From Luteipulveratus flavus (GTDB lineage Bacteria; Actinomycetota; Actinomycetes; Actinomycetales; Dermatophilaceae): a stretch of 64,000 nucleotides of DNA. The notes beneath the pieces are model-generated. The model had not been told where the DNA came from. It saw only the letters and a list, made by a program, of their open reading frames with translations, and did not search any database. The stretch lies in assembly GCF_029080175.1 (NCBI RefSeq), contig NZ_JARFJC010000017.1; one strand, given 5' to 3'. The position numbers were made by a program, and so were the translations under genes. This document shows, one piece after another, positions 8,919 through 16,936 of this stretch (position 1 is its first letter; every line of letters begins with the position of its first letter).

Positions 8919-9317
8919 ATGACCATGACTGACCCGATTGCGGACATGCTGACCCGCGTCCGGAACGCCAACTCGGCGCACCACGACGCGACGTCCATGC
9001 CGTTCTCGAAGCTGAAGTCCCACATCGCAGAGATTCTCGAGGCCGAGGGCTACATCGCCGGCTGGCGCGTCGAGGACGCCGAGGTGGGCAAGACCCTGAC
9101 CATCGACCTGAAGTACGGCCCCAACCGTGAGCGCTCCATCGCGGGCGTTCGCCGGGTGTCCAAGCCGGGTCTGCGCGTGTACGCCAAGTCCACCAACCTG
9201 CCCAAGGTGCTCGGTGGTCTCGGCGTCGCCATTCTGTCCACGTCGTCCGGCCTCCTGACTGACAAGCAGGCTGCCGCCAAGGGTGTAGGCGGGGAAGTCC
9301 TCGCCTACGTCTGGTGA
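8919..9317 (+). CDS. rpsH: 30S ribosomal protein S8
   Basis: S8 (132 residues) binds the central domain of 16S rRNA and in several bacteria represses spc operon translation. The start MTMTDPIADMLTRVRNANSA and the C-terminal STSSGLLTDKQAAAKGVGGE are family signatures. GAGGAAGGG lies upstream of the ATG. A 75-base spacer separates it from rpsN. Confidence 0.98.
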   Translation: MTMTDPIADMLTRVRNANSAHHDATSMPFSKLKSHIAEILEAEGYIAGWRVEDAEVGKTLTIDLKYGPNRERSIAGVRRVSKPGLRVYAKSTNLPKVLGGLGVAILSTSSGLLTDKQAAAKGVGGEVLAYVW

Positions 9318-9343
9318 CCTGAGGACGAGGAGGAGATTCGACG

Positions 9344-9883
9344 ATGTCTCGTATTGGACGTCTTCCGGTCGCGGTGCCGAACGGTGTCGAGGTGACCATC
9401 GACGGTCGCGACGTGAGCGTGAAGGGCCCCAAGGGTCAGCTGGCGCTCACCGTTTCGGAGCCGATCGCTGTCGCCCAGGGCGACAACGGTGCGGTCGAGG
9501 TGACTCGACCCAACGACGAGCGTGAGTCCCGTGCGCTGCACGGCCTGACTCGCAGCCTCATCAACAACATGGTCGTCGGTGTCACCGAGGGCTACACCAA
9601 GAAGCTGGAGATCCATGGCACGGGTTACCGCGTGACCGCCAAGGGTTCGGACCTGGAGTTCGCCCTCGGTTACAGCCACCCGATCCTGGTGAAGGCCCCT
9701 GAGGGCATCCAGTTCGCGGTCGAGAACCCCACGCGGTTCTCGGTCTCGGGTATCGACAAGCAGCTCGTCGGTGAGGTCTCGGCCAACATCCGCAAGCTCC
9801 GCAAGCCCGACCCGTACAAGGCGAAGGGTGTCCGCTACGAAGGCGAGCACATCCGCCGCAAGGTCGGAAAGGCTGGTAAGTAA
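9344..9883 (+). CDS. rplF: 50S ribosomal protein L6
   Basis: L6 (179 residues) lies near the factor-binding site and the sarcin-ricin loop. The product starts MSRIGRLPVAVPNGVEVTI and ends with the conserved RKPDPYKAKGVRYEGEHIRR. AGGAGGAG precedes the start. It is followed three bases later by rplR. Confidence 0.98.
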   Translation: MSRIGRLPVAVPNGVEVTIDGRDVSVKGPKGQLALTVSEPIAVAQGDNGAVEVTRPNDERESRALHGLTRSLINNMVVGVTEGYTKKLEIHGTGYRVTAKGSDLEFALGYSHPILVKAPEGIQFAVENPTRFSVSGIDKQLVGEVSANIRKLRKPDPYKAKGVRYEGEHIRRKVGKAGK

Positions 9884-9886
9884 GCG

Positions 9887-10261
9887 ATGGCAAAGATCGT
9901 CAAGCGTTCCACGACGAAGTCGGCCGCGCGCGGTCGTCGTCACCTGCGGCTGCGCAAGCGGATCAGCGGTACGACGGTGCGTCCGCGCCTGGTCGTCTCC
10001 CGCTCGAGCCGCCACGTCTTCGTGCAGATCGTCGACGACACGGTGGGCAAGACCCTCGCGTCGGCGTCGACCATGGAGGCCGACCTGCGCTCGTTCGACG
10101 GCGACAAGACCGCCAAGGCCAAGCGCGTGGGCGAGCTGCTCGCCGAGCGCGCCAAGGGCGCCGGCGTCGAGGCCGTCGTGTTCGACCGTGGTGGCAACCG
10201 GTACGCCGGTCGCGTCGCCGCGATCGCGGACGGTGCTCGCGAGGGTGGGCTGACCCTGTGA
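9887..10261 (+). CDS. rplR: 50S ribosomal protein L18
   Basis: L18 (124 residues) binds 5S rRNA together with L5. The basic N-terminus (KSAARGRRHLRLRKRISGT), RPRLVVSRSSRHVFVQIVDD and the C-terminal GGNRYAGRVAAIADGAREGG are typical. Its TGA at 10259-10261 overlaps the ATG of an 11-codon ORF that fills the space up to rpsE. Confidence 0.98.
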   Translation: MAKIVKRSTTKSAARGRRHLRLRKRISGTTVRPRLVVSRSSRHVFVQIVDDTVGKTLASASTMEADLRSFDGDKTAKAKRVGELLAERAKGAGVEAVVFDRGGNRYAGRVAAIADGAREGGLTL

Positions 10262-10296
10262 TGAACAACAAGACCGCTGAGAAGAGGAACTTCTGA
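10261..10296 (+). CDS. Possible 11-residue mini-cistron between rplR and rpsE
   Basis: ATG at 10261 overlaps the rplR stop, and the TGA at 10294-10296 overlaps the rpsE ATG. The encoded peptide would be MNNKTAEKRNF. Both junctions are TGATG, so a ribosome terminating on rplR could reinitiate here and then on rpsE. Its frame differs from that of rpsE. It may equally be chance: the segment also holds the GAAGAGGAA that serves as the rpsE ribosome binding site. I do not know a family for it. Confidence 0.3.
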   Translation: MNNKTAEKRNF

Positions 10297-10970
10297 TGGC
10301 TGGACCCCAGCGTCGAGGCGCCGCTGGCTCGGCCAGCGGCCCGAACGACAGCAACAGCAACGACCGTCGCGGTGGCCGCGGCGGGCGTGACGGCGGCCGC
10401 GACAACCGTCGCGGTGGCGACGACCGCAACCAGTACGTCGAGCGCGTCGTGACCATCAACCGTGTCGCGAAGGTCGTCCAGGGTGGACGTCGCTTCAGCT
10501 TCACGGCCCTGGTGGTCGTCGGCGACGGTGACGGCACGGTGGGCGTCGGCTACGGCAAGGCCAAGGAGGTCCCGGCCGCGATCGCCAAGGGTGTCGAGGA
10601 GGCGAAGAAGAACTTCTTCCGCGTCCCCCGCATCCAGGGCACGATCCCGCACCCGATCCAGGGTGAGGCCGCGGCCGGCGTCGTGCTGCTCCGTCCGGCC
10701 TCGCCCGGTACCGGTGTCATCGCCGGTGGTCCGGTGCGCGCCGTCCTGGAGTGCGCCGGCATCCACGACGTGCTGTCCAAGTCGCTCGGCTCGGACAACG
10801 CGATCAACATCGTCCACGCGACGGTCGAGGCCCTGCGCGGCCTGGAGCGTCCGGAGGCCGTCGCGGCCCGCCGCGGTCTGCCGCTGGACCGGGTCGCCCC
10901 GGTCGCGATGCAGCACGCGATGGCTGCTGGCGCGGCCGAGGCCGCGGCCAAGCCCAGGACGGGGGAGTGA
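10296..10970 (+). CDS. rpsE: 30S ribosomal protein S5 with RGG-rich N-terminus
   Basis: S5 (224 residues) acts in decoding accuracy and mRNA unwinding at the entry channel. The core begins near residue 47 (YVERVVTINRVAKVVQGGRR) and contains GYGKAKEVPAAIAKG. The 45 residues before it are a disordered Arg/Gly/Asn/Asp extension (RRGGRGGRDGGRDNRRGG) of the kind found in several actinobacterial S5 proteins. Its TGA overlaps the start of rpmD. Confidence 0.97.
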   Translation: MAGPQRRGAAGSASGPNDSNSNDRRGGRGGRDGGRDNRRGGDDRNQYVERVVTINRVAKVVQGGRRFSFTALVVVGDGDGTVGVGYGKAKEVPAAIAKGVEEAKKNFFRVPRIQGTIPHPIQGEAAAGVVLLRPASPGTGVIAGGPVRAVLECAGIHDVLSKSLGSDNAINIVHATVEALRGLERPEAVAARRGLPLDRVAPVAMQHAMAAGAAEAAAKPRTGE

Positions 10971-11152
10971 TGGCGAACCTCAAGGTGACCCAGATCCGTT
11001 CGGAGATCGGTGGCAAGCCGAAGGCTCGTGAGACCCTGCGTTCGCTCGGTCTCAAGCGCATCGGCGACACCGTCGTCAAGGAGGACCGCCCGGAGTTCCG
11101 CGGCATGGTCCGTCACGTCGCCCACCTGGTGACCGTGGAGGAGGTTGACTGA
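10970..11152 (+). CDS. rpmD: 50S ribosomal protein L30
   Basis: L30 is a 60-residue 50S protein found in many but not all bacteria. The product is MANLKVTQIRSEIGGKPK... with RETLRSLGLKRIGDTVVKED, the family core. The ATG overlaps the rpsE stop, and its own stop overlaps the rplO ATG. A longer frame upstream is only the shadow of rpsE. Confidence 0.96.
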   Translation: MANLKVTQIRSEIGGKPKARETLRSLGLKRIGDTVVKEDRPEFRGMVRHVAHLVTVEEVD

Positions 11153-11607
11153 TGGCTGAGAAGACACACGCGCTGAAGGTCCACCACCTGCGTCCTGCCC
11201 CCGGCGCCAAGACCGCCAAGACCCGAGTCGGTCGTGGTGAGGGCTCCAAGGGCAAGACCGCTGGTCGTGGCACCAAGGGCACCAGTGCCCGTTACCAGGT
11301 TCCGGAGAGCTTCGAGGGTGGTCAGACGCCGCTGCACATGCGTCTGCCCAAGCTGCGCGGCTTCAAGAACCCGAACAAGGTGGAGTACCAGGTCGTGAAC
11401 CTGGACAAGCTCTCCAGCCTGTTCCCCGACGGCGGCGACGTCACCGTCGACGCGCTCGTCGAGAAGGGCGCGGTCCGCAAGGGCCGTCCCGTCAAGGTGC
11501 TCGGCACCGGCGAGATCACCGTCTCGGTGAACGTGACGGCGACCAAGTTCTCCAGCACCGCCAAGGAGAAGATCGAGGCCGCGGGAGGCTCCGTCACCAC
11601 TGCGTGA
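11152..11607 (+). CDS. rplO: 50S ribosomal protein L15
   Basis: L15 (151 residues) is a late-assembly protein with a long glycine-rich N-terminal arm in the 23S rRNA. The arm is visible as KTRVGRGEGSKGKTAGRGTKG, followed by FEGGQTPLHMRLPKLRGFKN. The length is normal. It is the last ribosomal gene before secY; a 154-base spacer with an inverted repeat follows. Confidence 0.98.
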   Translation: MAEKTHALKVHHLRPAPGAKTAKTRVGRGEGSKGKTAGRGTKGTSARYQVPESFEGGQTPLHMRLPKLRGFKNPNKVEYQVVNLDKLSSLFPDGGDVTVDALVEKGAVRKGRPVKVLGTGEITVSVNVTATKFSSTAKEKIEAAGGSVTTA

Positions 11608-11638
11608 CGGTGCTCGTCCCGGCCTCGTGGAGCTGACC

Positions 11639-11688
11639 TACGCCCCGGCCGACCGGCCCCCGTCATGGGACCGATCGTCCGGGGCGTA
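11639..11688 (+). other. Inverted repeat between rplO and secY
   Basis: TACGCCCCGG (11639-11648) and CCGGGGCGTA (11679-11688) are perfect inverted repeats of 10 bases separated by 30 bases. The second arm lies about 70 bases before the secY start. It may form a long-looped hairpin that modulates readthrough from the ribosomal genes into secY-adk-map. There is no T-run. TATCGT at 11701-11706 could be a -10 for a secY promoter, but no good -35 is visible. Confidence 0.4.
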
Positions 11689-11761
11689 GCTGCTCTCAGG
11701 TATCGTCGTCCAAGTTTCGTAGAGAACAAACGGGCCACCCCAGGTGGCAGCAGGAGGATCA

Positions 11762-13087
11762 GTGCTCACCGCCTTCGGCCGCGCGTTCACCACGCCGGAC
11801 CTGCGCAAGAAGCTGCTGTTCACGCTGGCGATCATGGCGGTGTTCCGCCTTGGCTCCCACGTCCCGACGCCGGGCATCAGCTATGAGCTGGTGCACCAGT
11901 GCCAGAAGGCCGCAGGCCCGCAGGGCAGCCTGCTGGGCCTGGCGAACCTCTTCAGCGGCGGCGCGTTGCTGCAGCTGTCGATCTTCGCGCTCGGGATCAT
12001 GCCGTACATCACGGCCAGCATCATCATCCAGCTGCTCACCGTGGTCATCCCGCGGTTCGAGCAGCTGAAGAAGGAGGGCCAGTCCGGCCAGACGAAGATG
12101 ACGCAGTACACGCGTTATCTGACGATCGGTCTGGCCGTCCTGCAGTCCTCGACCCTGATCACCACCGCGCGCAACCCGTGGAACCTGCTCGGCGGGTCCT
12201 CGGCGACGTGCCCGACGATCATGAACGACCAGAGCGTCCCCACGATGCTGATCATGATCCTCACGCTGACCGCCGGCACCGGCCTGATCATGTGGCTGGG
12301 CGAGCAGGTCACCGAGCGCGGCGTCGGCAACGGCATGTCGCTGCTGATCCTCACCTCGATCGCCGCCAGCGTGCCGGCGTCGGTGTGGGCCATCCACAAC
12401 CAGGGCTGGGGCAAGTTCATCCTCGTCGTGGTGATGGGCCTGATCATCATCACGGCCGTCGTGTTCGTCGAGAACGCCCAGCGCCGGATCCCGGTCCAGT
12501 ACGCCAAGCGGATGATCGGCCGGCGCTCGTACGGCGGGACGAGCACCTACATCCCGCTCAAGGTCAACATGGCGAACGTGATCCCGCTGATCTTCGCCAG
12601 CTCGCTGCTGTCGCTGCCGGTGCTGCTCGCCTCGTTCAACCGGCCGGACCCGGGTTCGGGTGAGCGTCCCTCGGCGTGGGTCGAGTGGGTCACGAACAAC
12701 CTGTCCAAGGGCGACCACCCGTTCTACATGCTGCTGTTCACCGTGCTGATCCTGTTCTTCACGTTCTTCTACGTGTCGATCACCTACCAGCCGGACGAGG
12801 TCGCCGACAACCTCAAGCAGGCCGGCAGCTTCATCCCCGGCGTGCGAGCCGGCCAGGCGACGGCGCAGTACCTCAGCTACGTGCTGACCCGCATCACGGT
12901 CGTCGGTGCGATCTACCTGTCGATCCTCGCGCTGATCCCGCTGATCGCGCTGGCGATGGTGGGAGCCGACCAGAACTTCCCGTTCGGTGGCGCGTCCATC
13001 ATCATCCTGGTCGGGGTCGGCCTGGAGACGGTCAAGCAGATCGACTCCAAGCTCCAGCAGCACCACTACGAAGGGTTCCTGCGCTGA
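11762..13087 (+). CDS. secY: Protein translocase subunit SecY
   Basis: SecY is the channel of the SecYEG translocase in the plasma membrane. The 441-residue product starts (GTG) MLTAFGRAFTTPDLRKKLLF and has ten hydrophobic segments, starting with LLFTLAIMAVFRLGSHVPTP and the plug region after it. The cytoplasmic loop QRRIPVQYAKRM used by SecA and ribosomes is present. CAGGAGG at 11751-11757 precedes the start with only four bases between. Its stop overlaps the adk ATG. Confidence 0.97.
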   Translation: MLTAFGRAFTTPDLRKKLLFTLAIMAVFRLGSHVPTPGISYELVHQCQKAAGPQGSLLGLANLFSGGALLQLSIFALGIMPYITASIIIQLLTVVIPRFEQLKKEGQSGQTKMTQYTRYLTIGLAVLQSSTLITTARNPWNLLGGSSATCPTIMNDQSVPTMLIMILTLTAGTGLIMWLGEQVTERGVGNGMSLLILTSIAASVPASVWAIHNQGWGKFILVVVMGLIIITAVVFVENAQRRIPVQYAKRMIGRRSYGGTSTYIPLKVNMANVIPLIFASSLLSLPVLLASFNRPDPGSGERPSAWVEWVTNNLSKGDHPFYMLLFTVLILFFTFFYVSITYQPDEVADNLKQAGSFIPGVRAGQATAQYLSYVLTRITVVGAIYLSILALIPLIALAMVGADQNFPFGGASIIILVGVGLETVKQIDSKLQQHHYEGFLR

Positions 13088-13668
13088 TGCGTCTGATCAT
13101 CCTGGGTCCGCCCGGTGCCGGTAAGGGCACGCAGGCGCAGCGGCTGACGTCCGCGCGCGGCATCCCGCACATCTCCACCGGCGACATCTTCCGCCAGAAC
13201 ATCAAGGAGGAGACCCCGCTGGGGCTGCAGGTGAAGGGCATCCTGGACGCGGGCGGGTACGTCACCGACGAGATCACCAACGAGATCGTCAAGGACCGGC
13301 TCACCTGGCCCGACGCGCAGCAGGGCTTCCTGCTGGACGGGTACCCGCGCACGATGCCCCAGGTGGCGGCGCTGGACGAGATGCTCGCGGCCGACGGTCA
13401 CGCGCTGGACGCGGTCCTTCAGCTCACCGTCGACGACGAGGAGCTCGTCGCCCGGCTGCTCAAGCGGGCCCAGACCTCGGGTCGCGCGGACGACACCGAG
13501 GAGGTCATCCGGGAGCGGCAGGGCATCTACAACCGGGAGACCGCACCGCTGGCCGCGACGTACCGCGAGCGCGGGATCCTGGTCGAGATCGACGGCATGG
13601 GTGCGGTCGACGACGTGAGCGGCCGGATCACCCAGGTCCTCGACGGCCTGACCGCCCACGCGGGCTGA
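13087..13668 (+). CDS. adk: Adenylate kinase, short form
   Basis: Adenylate kinase equilibrates ATP, ADP and AMP in the cytosol. The 193-residue product begins MRLIILGPPGAGKGTQAQRL with the P-loop GPPGAGKGT, then the AMP-binding GDIFRQNI and DGYPRT motifs. It has the short LID (KRAQTSGRADDTEEVIRER) without the zinc-binding insertion seen in Bacillus-type enzymes. The start overlaps the secY stop as TGATG, and map follows after ten bases. Confidence 0.97.
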   Translation: MRLIILGPPGAGKGTQAQRLTSARGIPHISTGDIFRQNIKEETPLGLQVKGILDAGGYVTDEITNEIVKDRLTWPDAQQGFLLDGYPRTMPQVAALDEMLAADGHALDAVLQLTVDDEELVARLLKRAQTSGRADDTEEVIRERQGIYNRETAPLAATYRERGILVEIDGMGAVDDVSGRITQVLDGLTAHAG

Positions 13669-13678
13669 CCCCGAGGCG

Positions 13679-14515
13679 ATGATGTTCGGCCGCGGCAGGG
13701 TGCCCGCCAAGACGACCGACCAGGTGCTGCTGATGCGGCGCGCCGGCCTGGTCGTCGGGGAGACCCTCGCCGAGCTGGCCGACGCCGTGCGGGCCGGTCT
13801 CACCACGGCCGACCTGGACGCCGTCGCCGAGAAGGCCATCCGTGGCCGCGGTGCGACGCCGAGCTTCCTCGGCTACCACGGCTTCCCCGCGACGATCTGC
13901 GTGAGCGTCAACGAGGAGATCGTCCACGGCATCCCCGGCGCGCGCGTGCTGCAGGACGGCGACCTGGTGTCGATCGACTGCGGTGCGATCGTGGAGGGCT
14001 GGCACGGCGACGCCGCGATGACGGTCGTCGTCGGCGGCGACGAGGCGGCCCGCCCCGAGGACCTCGACCTCAGCGCCGCCACCGAGGCGTCGATGTGGGA
14101 CGGCATCCGGGCGCTGGTGCCCGGGGAGCGGCTGTTCGCCGTCGGCGCCGCCGTCGAGGACAGCATCGCCGAGAGCGCGCGCCGCCTCGGGCGTCCGCTC
14201 TCGATCGTGGACGGCTACACCGGCCACGGCATCGGGACCGAGATGCACCAGGACCCCAACGTCCACAACGAGCGAGTCCGCGAGAAGGGCCCGATCGTCA
14301 CCGTCGGCACGACTGTCGCGATCGAGCCGATGGTCACGCTGGGCACGTACGAGTCGCACGAGCTGGACGACGAGTGGACCGTCGTGACCGAGGACGGGTC
14401 ACGGGCGTCCCACTGGGAGAACACCGTGGCGGTCACCGAGGGTGGCCTGTGGGTGCTGACCGCGCTCGACGGCGGCCGGGCGCAGCTCGGCGACCGGTAC
14501 GCGCCGCTCGACTGA
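13679..14515 (+). CDS. map: Methionine aminopeptidase, type I
   Basis: This enzyme removes the initiator methionine from nascent proteins. The 278-residue product has the type I pita-bread fold with metal ligands in SIDCGAIVEGWHGDAAMT, GHGIGTEMHQDP and AIEPMVTLG. The segment HGFPATICVSVNEEIVHGIP carries the substrate-site His. Either of two adjacent ATG codons (13679 or 13682) could be the start. It belongs to the secY-adk-map group. Confidence 0.96.
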   Translation: MMFGRGRVPAKTTDQVLLMRRAGLVVGETLAELADAVRAGLTTADLDAVAEKAIRGRGATPSFLGYHGFPATICVSVNEEIVHGIPGARVLQDGDLVSIDCGAIVEGWHGDAAMTVVVGGDEAARPEDLDLSAATEASMWDGIRALVPGERLFAVGAAVEDSIAESARRLGRPLSIVDGYTGHGIGTEMHQDPNVHNERVREKGPIVTVGTTVAIEPMVTLGTYESHELDDEWTVVTEDGSRASHWENTVAVTEGGLWVLTALDGGRAQLGDRYAPLD

Positions 14516-14542
14516 CGCGCCCGCCCCTGTCCCGGAACCGCC

Positions 14543-14575
14543 GATTTGGGCGTGAATCGGGGTGCGAGGTAGGCT
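14543..14575 (+). promoter_or_regulatory. Predicted infA-alpha operon promoter (GATTTGG-N20-TAGGCT)
   Basis: GATTTGG at 14543-14549 is followed after 20 bases by TAGGCT at 14570-14575. Read as TTGGGC-N18-TAGGCT it is a plausible housekeeping promoter. It lies in the 245-base gap after map, about 185 bases before infA. A perfect 7-bp hairpin (TCACGAG-CGT-CTCGTGA, 14587-14603) lies in the transcribed leader. Confidence 0.7.
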
Positions 14576-14760
14576 GGTGCGTCGGTTCACGAGCGTCTCG
14601 TGACAGCCGTACGTCCCATCTCGACCTGGTCCCCCCGACGTCACGTCGGTGAGGCGGGGTCGACGTGCGTTCGTCACGGGTGGCACGGGGGGTTCTCGAG
14701 CCGCTTCAGTACCAGGTCTCATCCATCCGGGGTGAGCCCGCTCAGCAGATTGTGGAGGAC

Positions 14761-14982
14761 ATGGCCAAGAAGGACGGTGTCATCGAGATCGAGGGCACGA
14801 TCGTCGAGGCTCTCCCGAACGCGATGTTCCGGGTCGAGCTGACCAACGGTCACAAGGTGCTCGCTCACATCTCCGGGAAGATGCGTCAGCACTACATCCG
14901 GATCCTCCCCGAGGACCGGGTCGTCGTCGAGCTCAGCCCTTATGACCTGACCCGCGGCCGCATCGTCTTCCGCTACCGCTGA
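14761..14982 (+). CDS. infA: Translation initiation factor IF-1
   Basis: IF-1 is a 73-residue OB-fold protein that occupies the 30S A site during initiation. The product begins MAKKDGVIEIEGTIVEALPN and ends with DLTRGRIVFRYR, exactly as in other actinobacteria. The frame is open for another 32 codons upstream, but those residues match nothing. GTGGAGG lies just before the ATG. Confidence 0.97.
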   Translation: MAKKDGVIEIEGTIVEALPNAMFRVELTNGHKVLAHISGKMRQHYIRILPEDRVVVELSPYDLTRGRIVFRYR

Positions 14983-15043
14983 GCCCAGCAACCGCACGCC
15001 GGACCCCGCACGGGGCGAGGCCCGACTTCAAGACAGTAGGCAG

Positions 15044-15157
15044 ATGAAGGTTCAGCCGAGCGTCAAGAAGATCTGCGACAAGTGCAAGGTGATCCGCCGC
15101 AACGGGCGGGTCATGGTGATCTGCGAGAACCTGCGCCACAAGCAGCGCCAGGGCTGA
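15044..15157 (+). CDS. rpmJ: 50S ribosomal protein L36, zinc-binding type
   Basis: L36 is a 37-residue zinc-ribbon protein of the 50S subunit. The product starts MKVQPSVKKICDKCKVIRR, and the ligands Cys11, Cys14, Cys27 and His32 are present, so this is the C+ form. GTAGGCAG lies before the ATG. It stands between infA and rpsM, the usual bacterial position. Confidence 0.97.
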   Translation: MKVQPSVKKICDKCKVIRRNGRVMVICENLRHKQRQG

Positions 15158-15217
15158 CCAGAGCCTCACCGCACGACTCGCGTTCTTCGCCAGGACGCAA
15201 GAACTCAAGACAGAGCA

Positions 15218-15318
15218 CGCAGTACCCGGCCCCTGACCCTCGCGGTCAGGACGTCACCCCCGGCGCGGAGGCCGGGGACCCGCGACCACTCCGGTCGGGC
15301 AACGGGACAGGTACTGCG
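15218..15318 (+). ncRNA. Predicted structured leader RNA upstream of rpsM
   Basis: Four perfect stems nest in the 195-base rpmJ-rpsM spacer. An outer stem CGCAGTACC (15218-15226) pairs with GGTACTGCG (15310-15318). Inside it lie three hairpins in series: CCTGACC/GGTCAGG (15232-15250), CCCCGGC/GCCGGGG (15258-15277) and CGACC/GGTCG (15283-15297). The result is a multi-branched junction ending 34 bases before the rpsM start, where an autoregulatory ribosomal-protein leader would sit. The fold is by eye only, and the high GC raises the chance of accidental stems. Confidence 0.5.
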
Positions 15319-15352
15319 CCAGACCTCCGCGAGATCCCAGGAGAAATGCCAC

Positions 15353-15730
15353 ATGGCACGTCTGATCGGTGTCGACCTGCCGCGCGACAAGCGCGTCGAG
15401 GTCGCCCTCACCTACATCTTCGGCGTCGGTCGTACCCGCGCGCAGGAGACGCTCACCGCGACCGGTGTCAACCCCGACACCCGCGTCCGTGACCTGACCG
15501 AGGAAGACCTCGTCACGCTGCGCGACCACCTCGAGGGCAACTTCCGCCTCGAGGGTGACCTGCGCCGCGAGGTCGCTTCCGACATCCGCCGCAAGGTCGA
15601 GATCGGCAGCTACCAGGGTCTGCGCCACCGTCGTGGCCTGCCCGTCCACGGTCAGCGCACCAAGACCAACGCGCGTACCCGCAAGGGCCCCAAGCGCACC
15701 GTCGCCGGCAAGAAGAAGGCCGGTAAGTAA
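15353..15730 (+). CDS. rpsM: 30S ribosomal protein S13
   Basis: S13 (125 residues) contacts the P-site tRNA and bridges to the 50S subunit. It begins MARLIGVDLPRDKRVEVALT and has a helix-two-turn-helix core (GVGRTRAQE) and a basic C-terminus with GLRHRRGLPVHGQRTKTNAR. CAGGAG precedes the ATG. It begins the alpha part of the operon after the structured spacer. Confidence 0.98.
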   Translation: MARLIGVDLPRDKRVEVALTYIFGVGRTRAQETLTATGVNPDTRVRDLTEEDLVTLRDHLEGNFRLEGDLRREVASDIRRKVEIGSYQGLRHRRGLPVHGQRTKTNARTRKGPKRTVAGKKKAGK

Positions 15731-15827
15731 GTCCGCTCCGACGCCCGCCCCGCGGTCGTCGTACGCCACAGCAGTGATCTGGCAGAGCCGGACCACACCC
15801 CTTTCTTCGATCAAGGAGTAACACCAC

Positions 15828-16235
15828 ATGCCTCCCAAGAGCCGGACGGCTGCGGGCGCCAAGAAGGTGCGCCGCAAGGAGAAGAAGAACGTCGCCGCGG
15901 GCCAGGCCCACATCAAGAGCACGTTCAACAACACCATCGTTTCCATCACCGACCCGACCGGTGCGGTGATCTCGTGGGCCTCGGCCGGCCAGGTCGGCTT
16001 CAAGGGCTCGCGCAAGTCCACGCCGTTCGCCGCGCAGATGGCCGCCGAGGCTGCCGCGCGTCGTGCCATGGAGCACGGCATGCGCAAGGTCGACGTCTTC
16101 GTCAAGGGTCCGGGCTCGGGTCGCGAGACCGCGATCCGCTCCCTGACCGCCACCGGCCTCGAGGTCGGCGCGATCCAGGACGTCACCCCCACGCCGCACA
16201 ACGGCGTTCGCCAGCCCAAGCGCCGTCGCGTCTGA
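15828..16235 (+). CDS. rpsK: 30S ribosomal protein S11
   Basis: S11 (135 residues) lies on the 30S platform at the mRNA exit channel. The conserved HIKSTFNNTIVSITDPTGAV and DVTPTPHNGVRQPKRRRV are present. AAGGAG lies eleven bases before the ATG. The 97-base spacer from rpsM shows no promoter that I would call. Confidence 0.98.
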   Translation: MPPKSRTAAGAKKVRRKEKKNVAAGQAHIKSTFNNTIVSITDPTGAVISWASAGQVGFKGSRKSTPFAAQMAAEAAARRAMEHGMRKVDVFVKGPGSGRETAIRSLTATGLEVGAIQDVTPTPHNGVRQPKRRRV

Positions 16236-16267
16236 CGTCGACCCGGACTTCCAGGAGAGTTTGAACT

Positions 16268-16876
16268 ATGGCCCGTTACACCGGCCCCATCACCAAGAAG
16301 TCGCGTCGCCTCAAGACCGACCTCGTCGGCGGTGACAAGAACTTCGAGATGCGTCCCTTCCCGCCCGGCCAGCACGGCCGCGGTCGCATTCAGGAGAAGG
16401 AGTACCTGACGCAGCTGCAGGAGAAGCAGAAGGCTCGCTTCACCTACGGCGTCATGGAGAAGCAGTTCGTCCGGTACTACAAGGAGGCGGCCCGCCGCCC
16501 CGGCAAGACCGGTAGCAACCTGCTCGTCATCCTCGAGACCCGTCTCGACAACGTGATCTACCGCGCCGGCCTGGCCCGCACCCGTCGTGCGGCCCGCCAG
16601 CTGGTGACCCACGGTCACTTCGAGGTCAACGGCCAGCGCGTCGACGTCCCGTCCTACCGCGTGTCGCAGTACGACATCATCACGGTCCGCGAGAAGTCGC
16701 GCGAGGCGTTCCCGATCCAGCTGGCCCGGGAGACCTACGGCGACCGTCCGATCCCGGCGTGGCTGCACGTCGTCGAGGGCACGCTGCAGGTCCTCGTGCA
16801 CTCCGTGCCGGTCCGTGAGCAGATCGACAGCCAGCTCACCGAGCAGCTCATCGTCGAGCTCTACTCCAAGAACTGA
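16268..16876 (+). CDS. rpsD: 30S ribosomal protein S4
   Basis: S4 (202 residues) nucleates 16S assembly and controls fidelity. The product begins MARYTGPITKKSRRLKTDLV and contains an S4-type RNA-binding domain (RLDNVIYRAGLARTRRAARQ). The N-terminus lacks the zinc-ligand cysteines of C+ S4 proteins. CCAGGAGAG lies in front of the ATG. A large hairpin follows the stop. Confidence 0.98.
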   Translation: MARYTGPITKKSRRLKTDLVGGDKNFEMRPFPPGQHGRGRIQEKEYLTQLQEKQKARFTYGVMEKQFVRYYKEAARRPGKTGSNLLVILETRLDNVIYRAGLARTRRAARQLVTHGHFEVNGQRVDVPSYRVSQYDIITVREKSREAFPIQLARETYGDRPIPAWLHVVEGTLQVLVHSVPVREQIDSQLTEQLIVELYSKN

Positions 16877-16890
16877 TCCGGTTCTGACCC

Positions 16891-16936
16891 GTACGCGCTC
16901 GGCGGGCTTCCCTGCGAAGCCCGCCGAGCCGCGTAC
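16891..16936 (+). other. Large hairpin between rpsD and rpoA
   Basis: GTACGCG-CTCGGCGGGCTTC pairs with GAAGCCCGCCGAG-C-CGCGTAC around a CCTGC loop: 20 pairs with one bulged base. No T-run follows. It starts 14 bases after the rpsD stop in a 157-base spacer. It may be an attenuator or an RNase site that sets rpoA-rplQ expression apart from the upstream genes. A candidate rpoA promoter (TTGCAC 16976-16981, CATATA 17001-17006) lies downstream with a long 19-base spacer. Confidence 0.6.

Noticed and set aside
13087..13668. Adenylate kinase truncated because the LID zinc domain is missing
   Set aside because: The short LID form is normal in actinobacteria, and both ends match.
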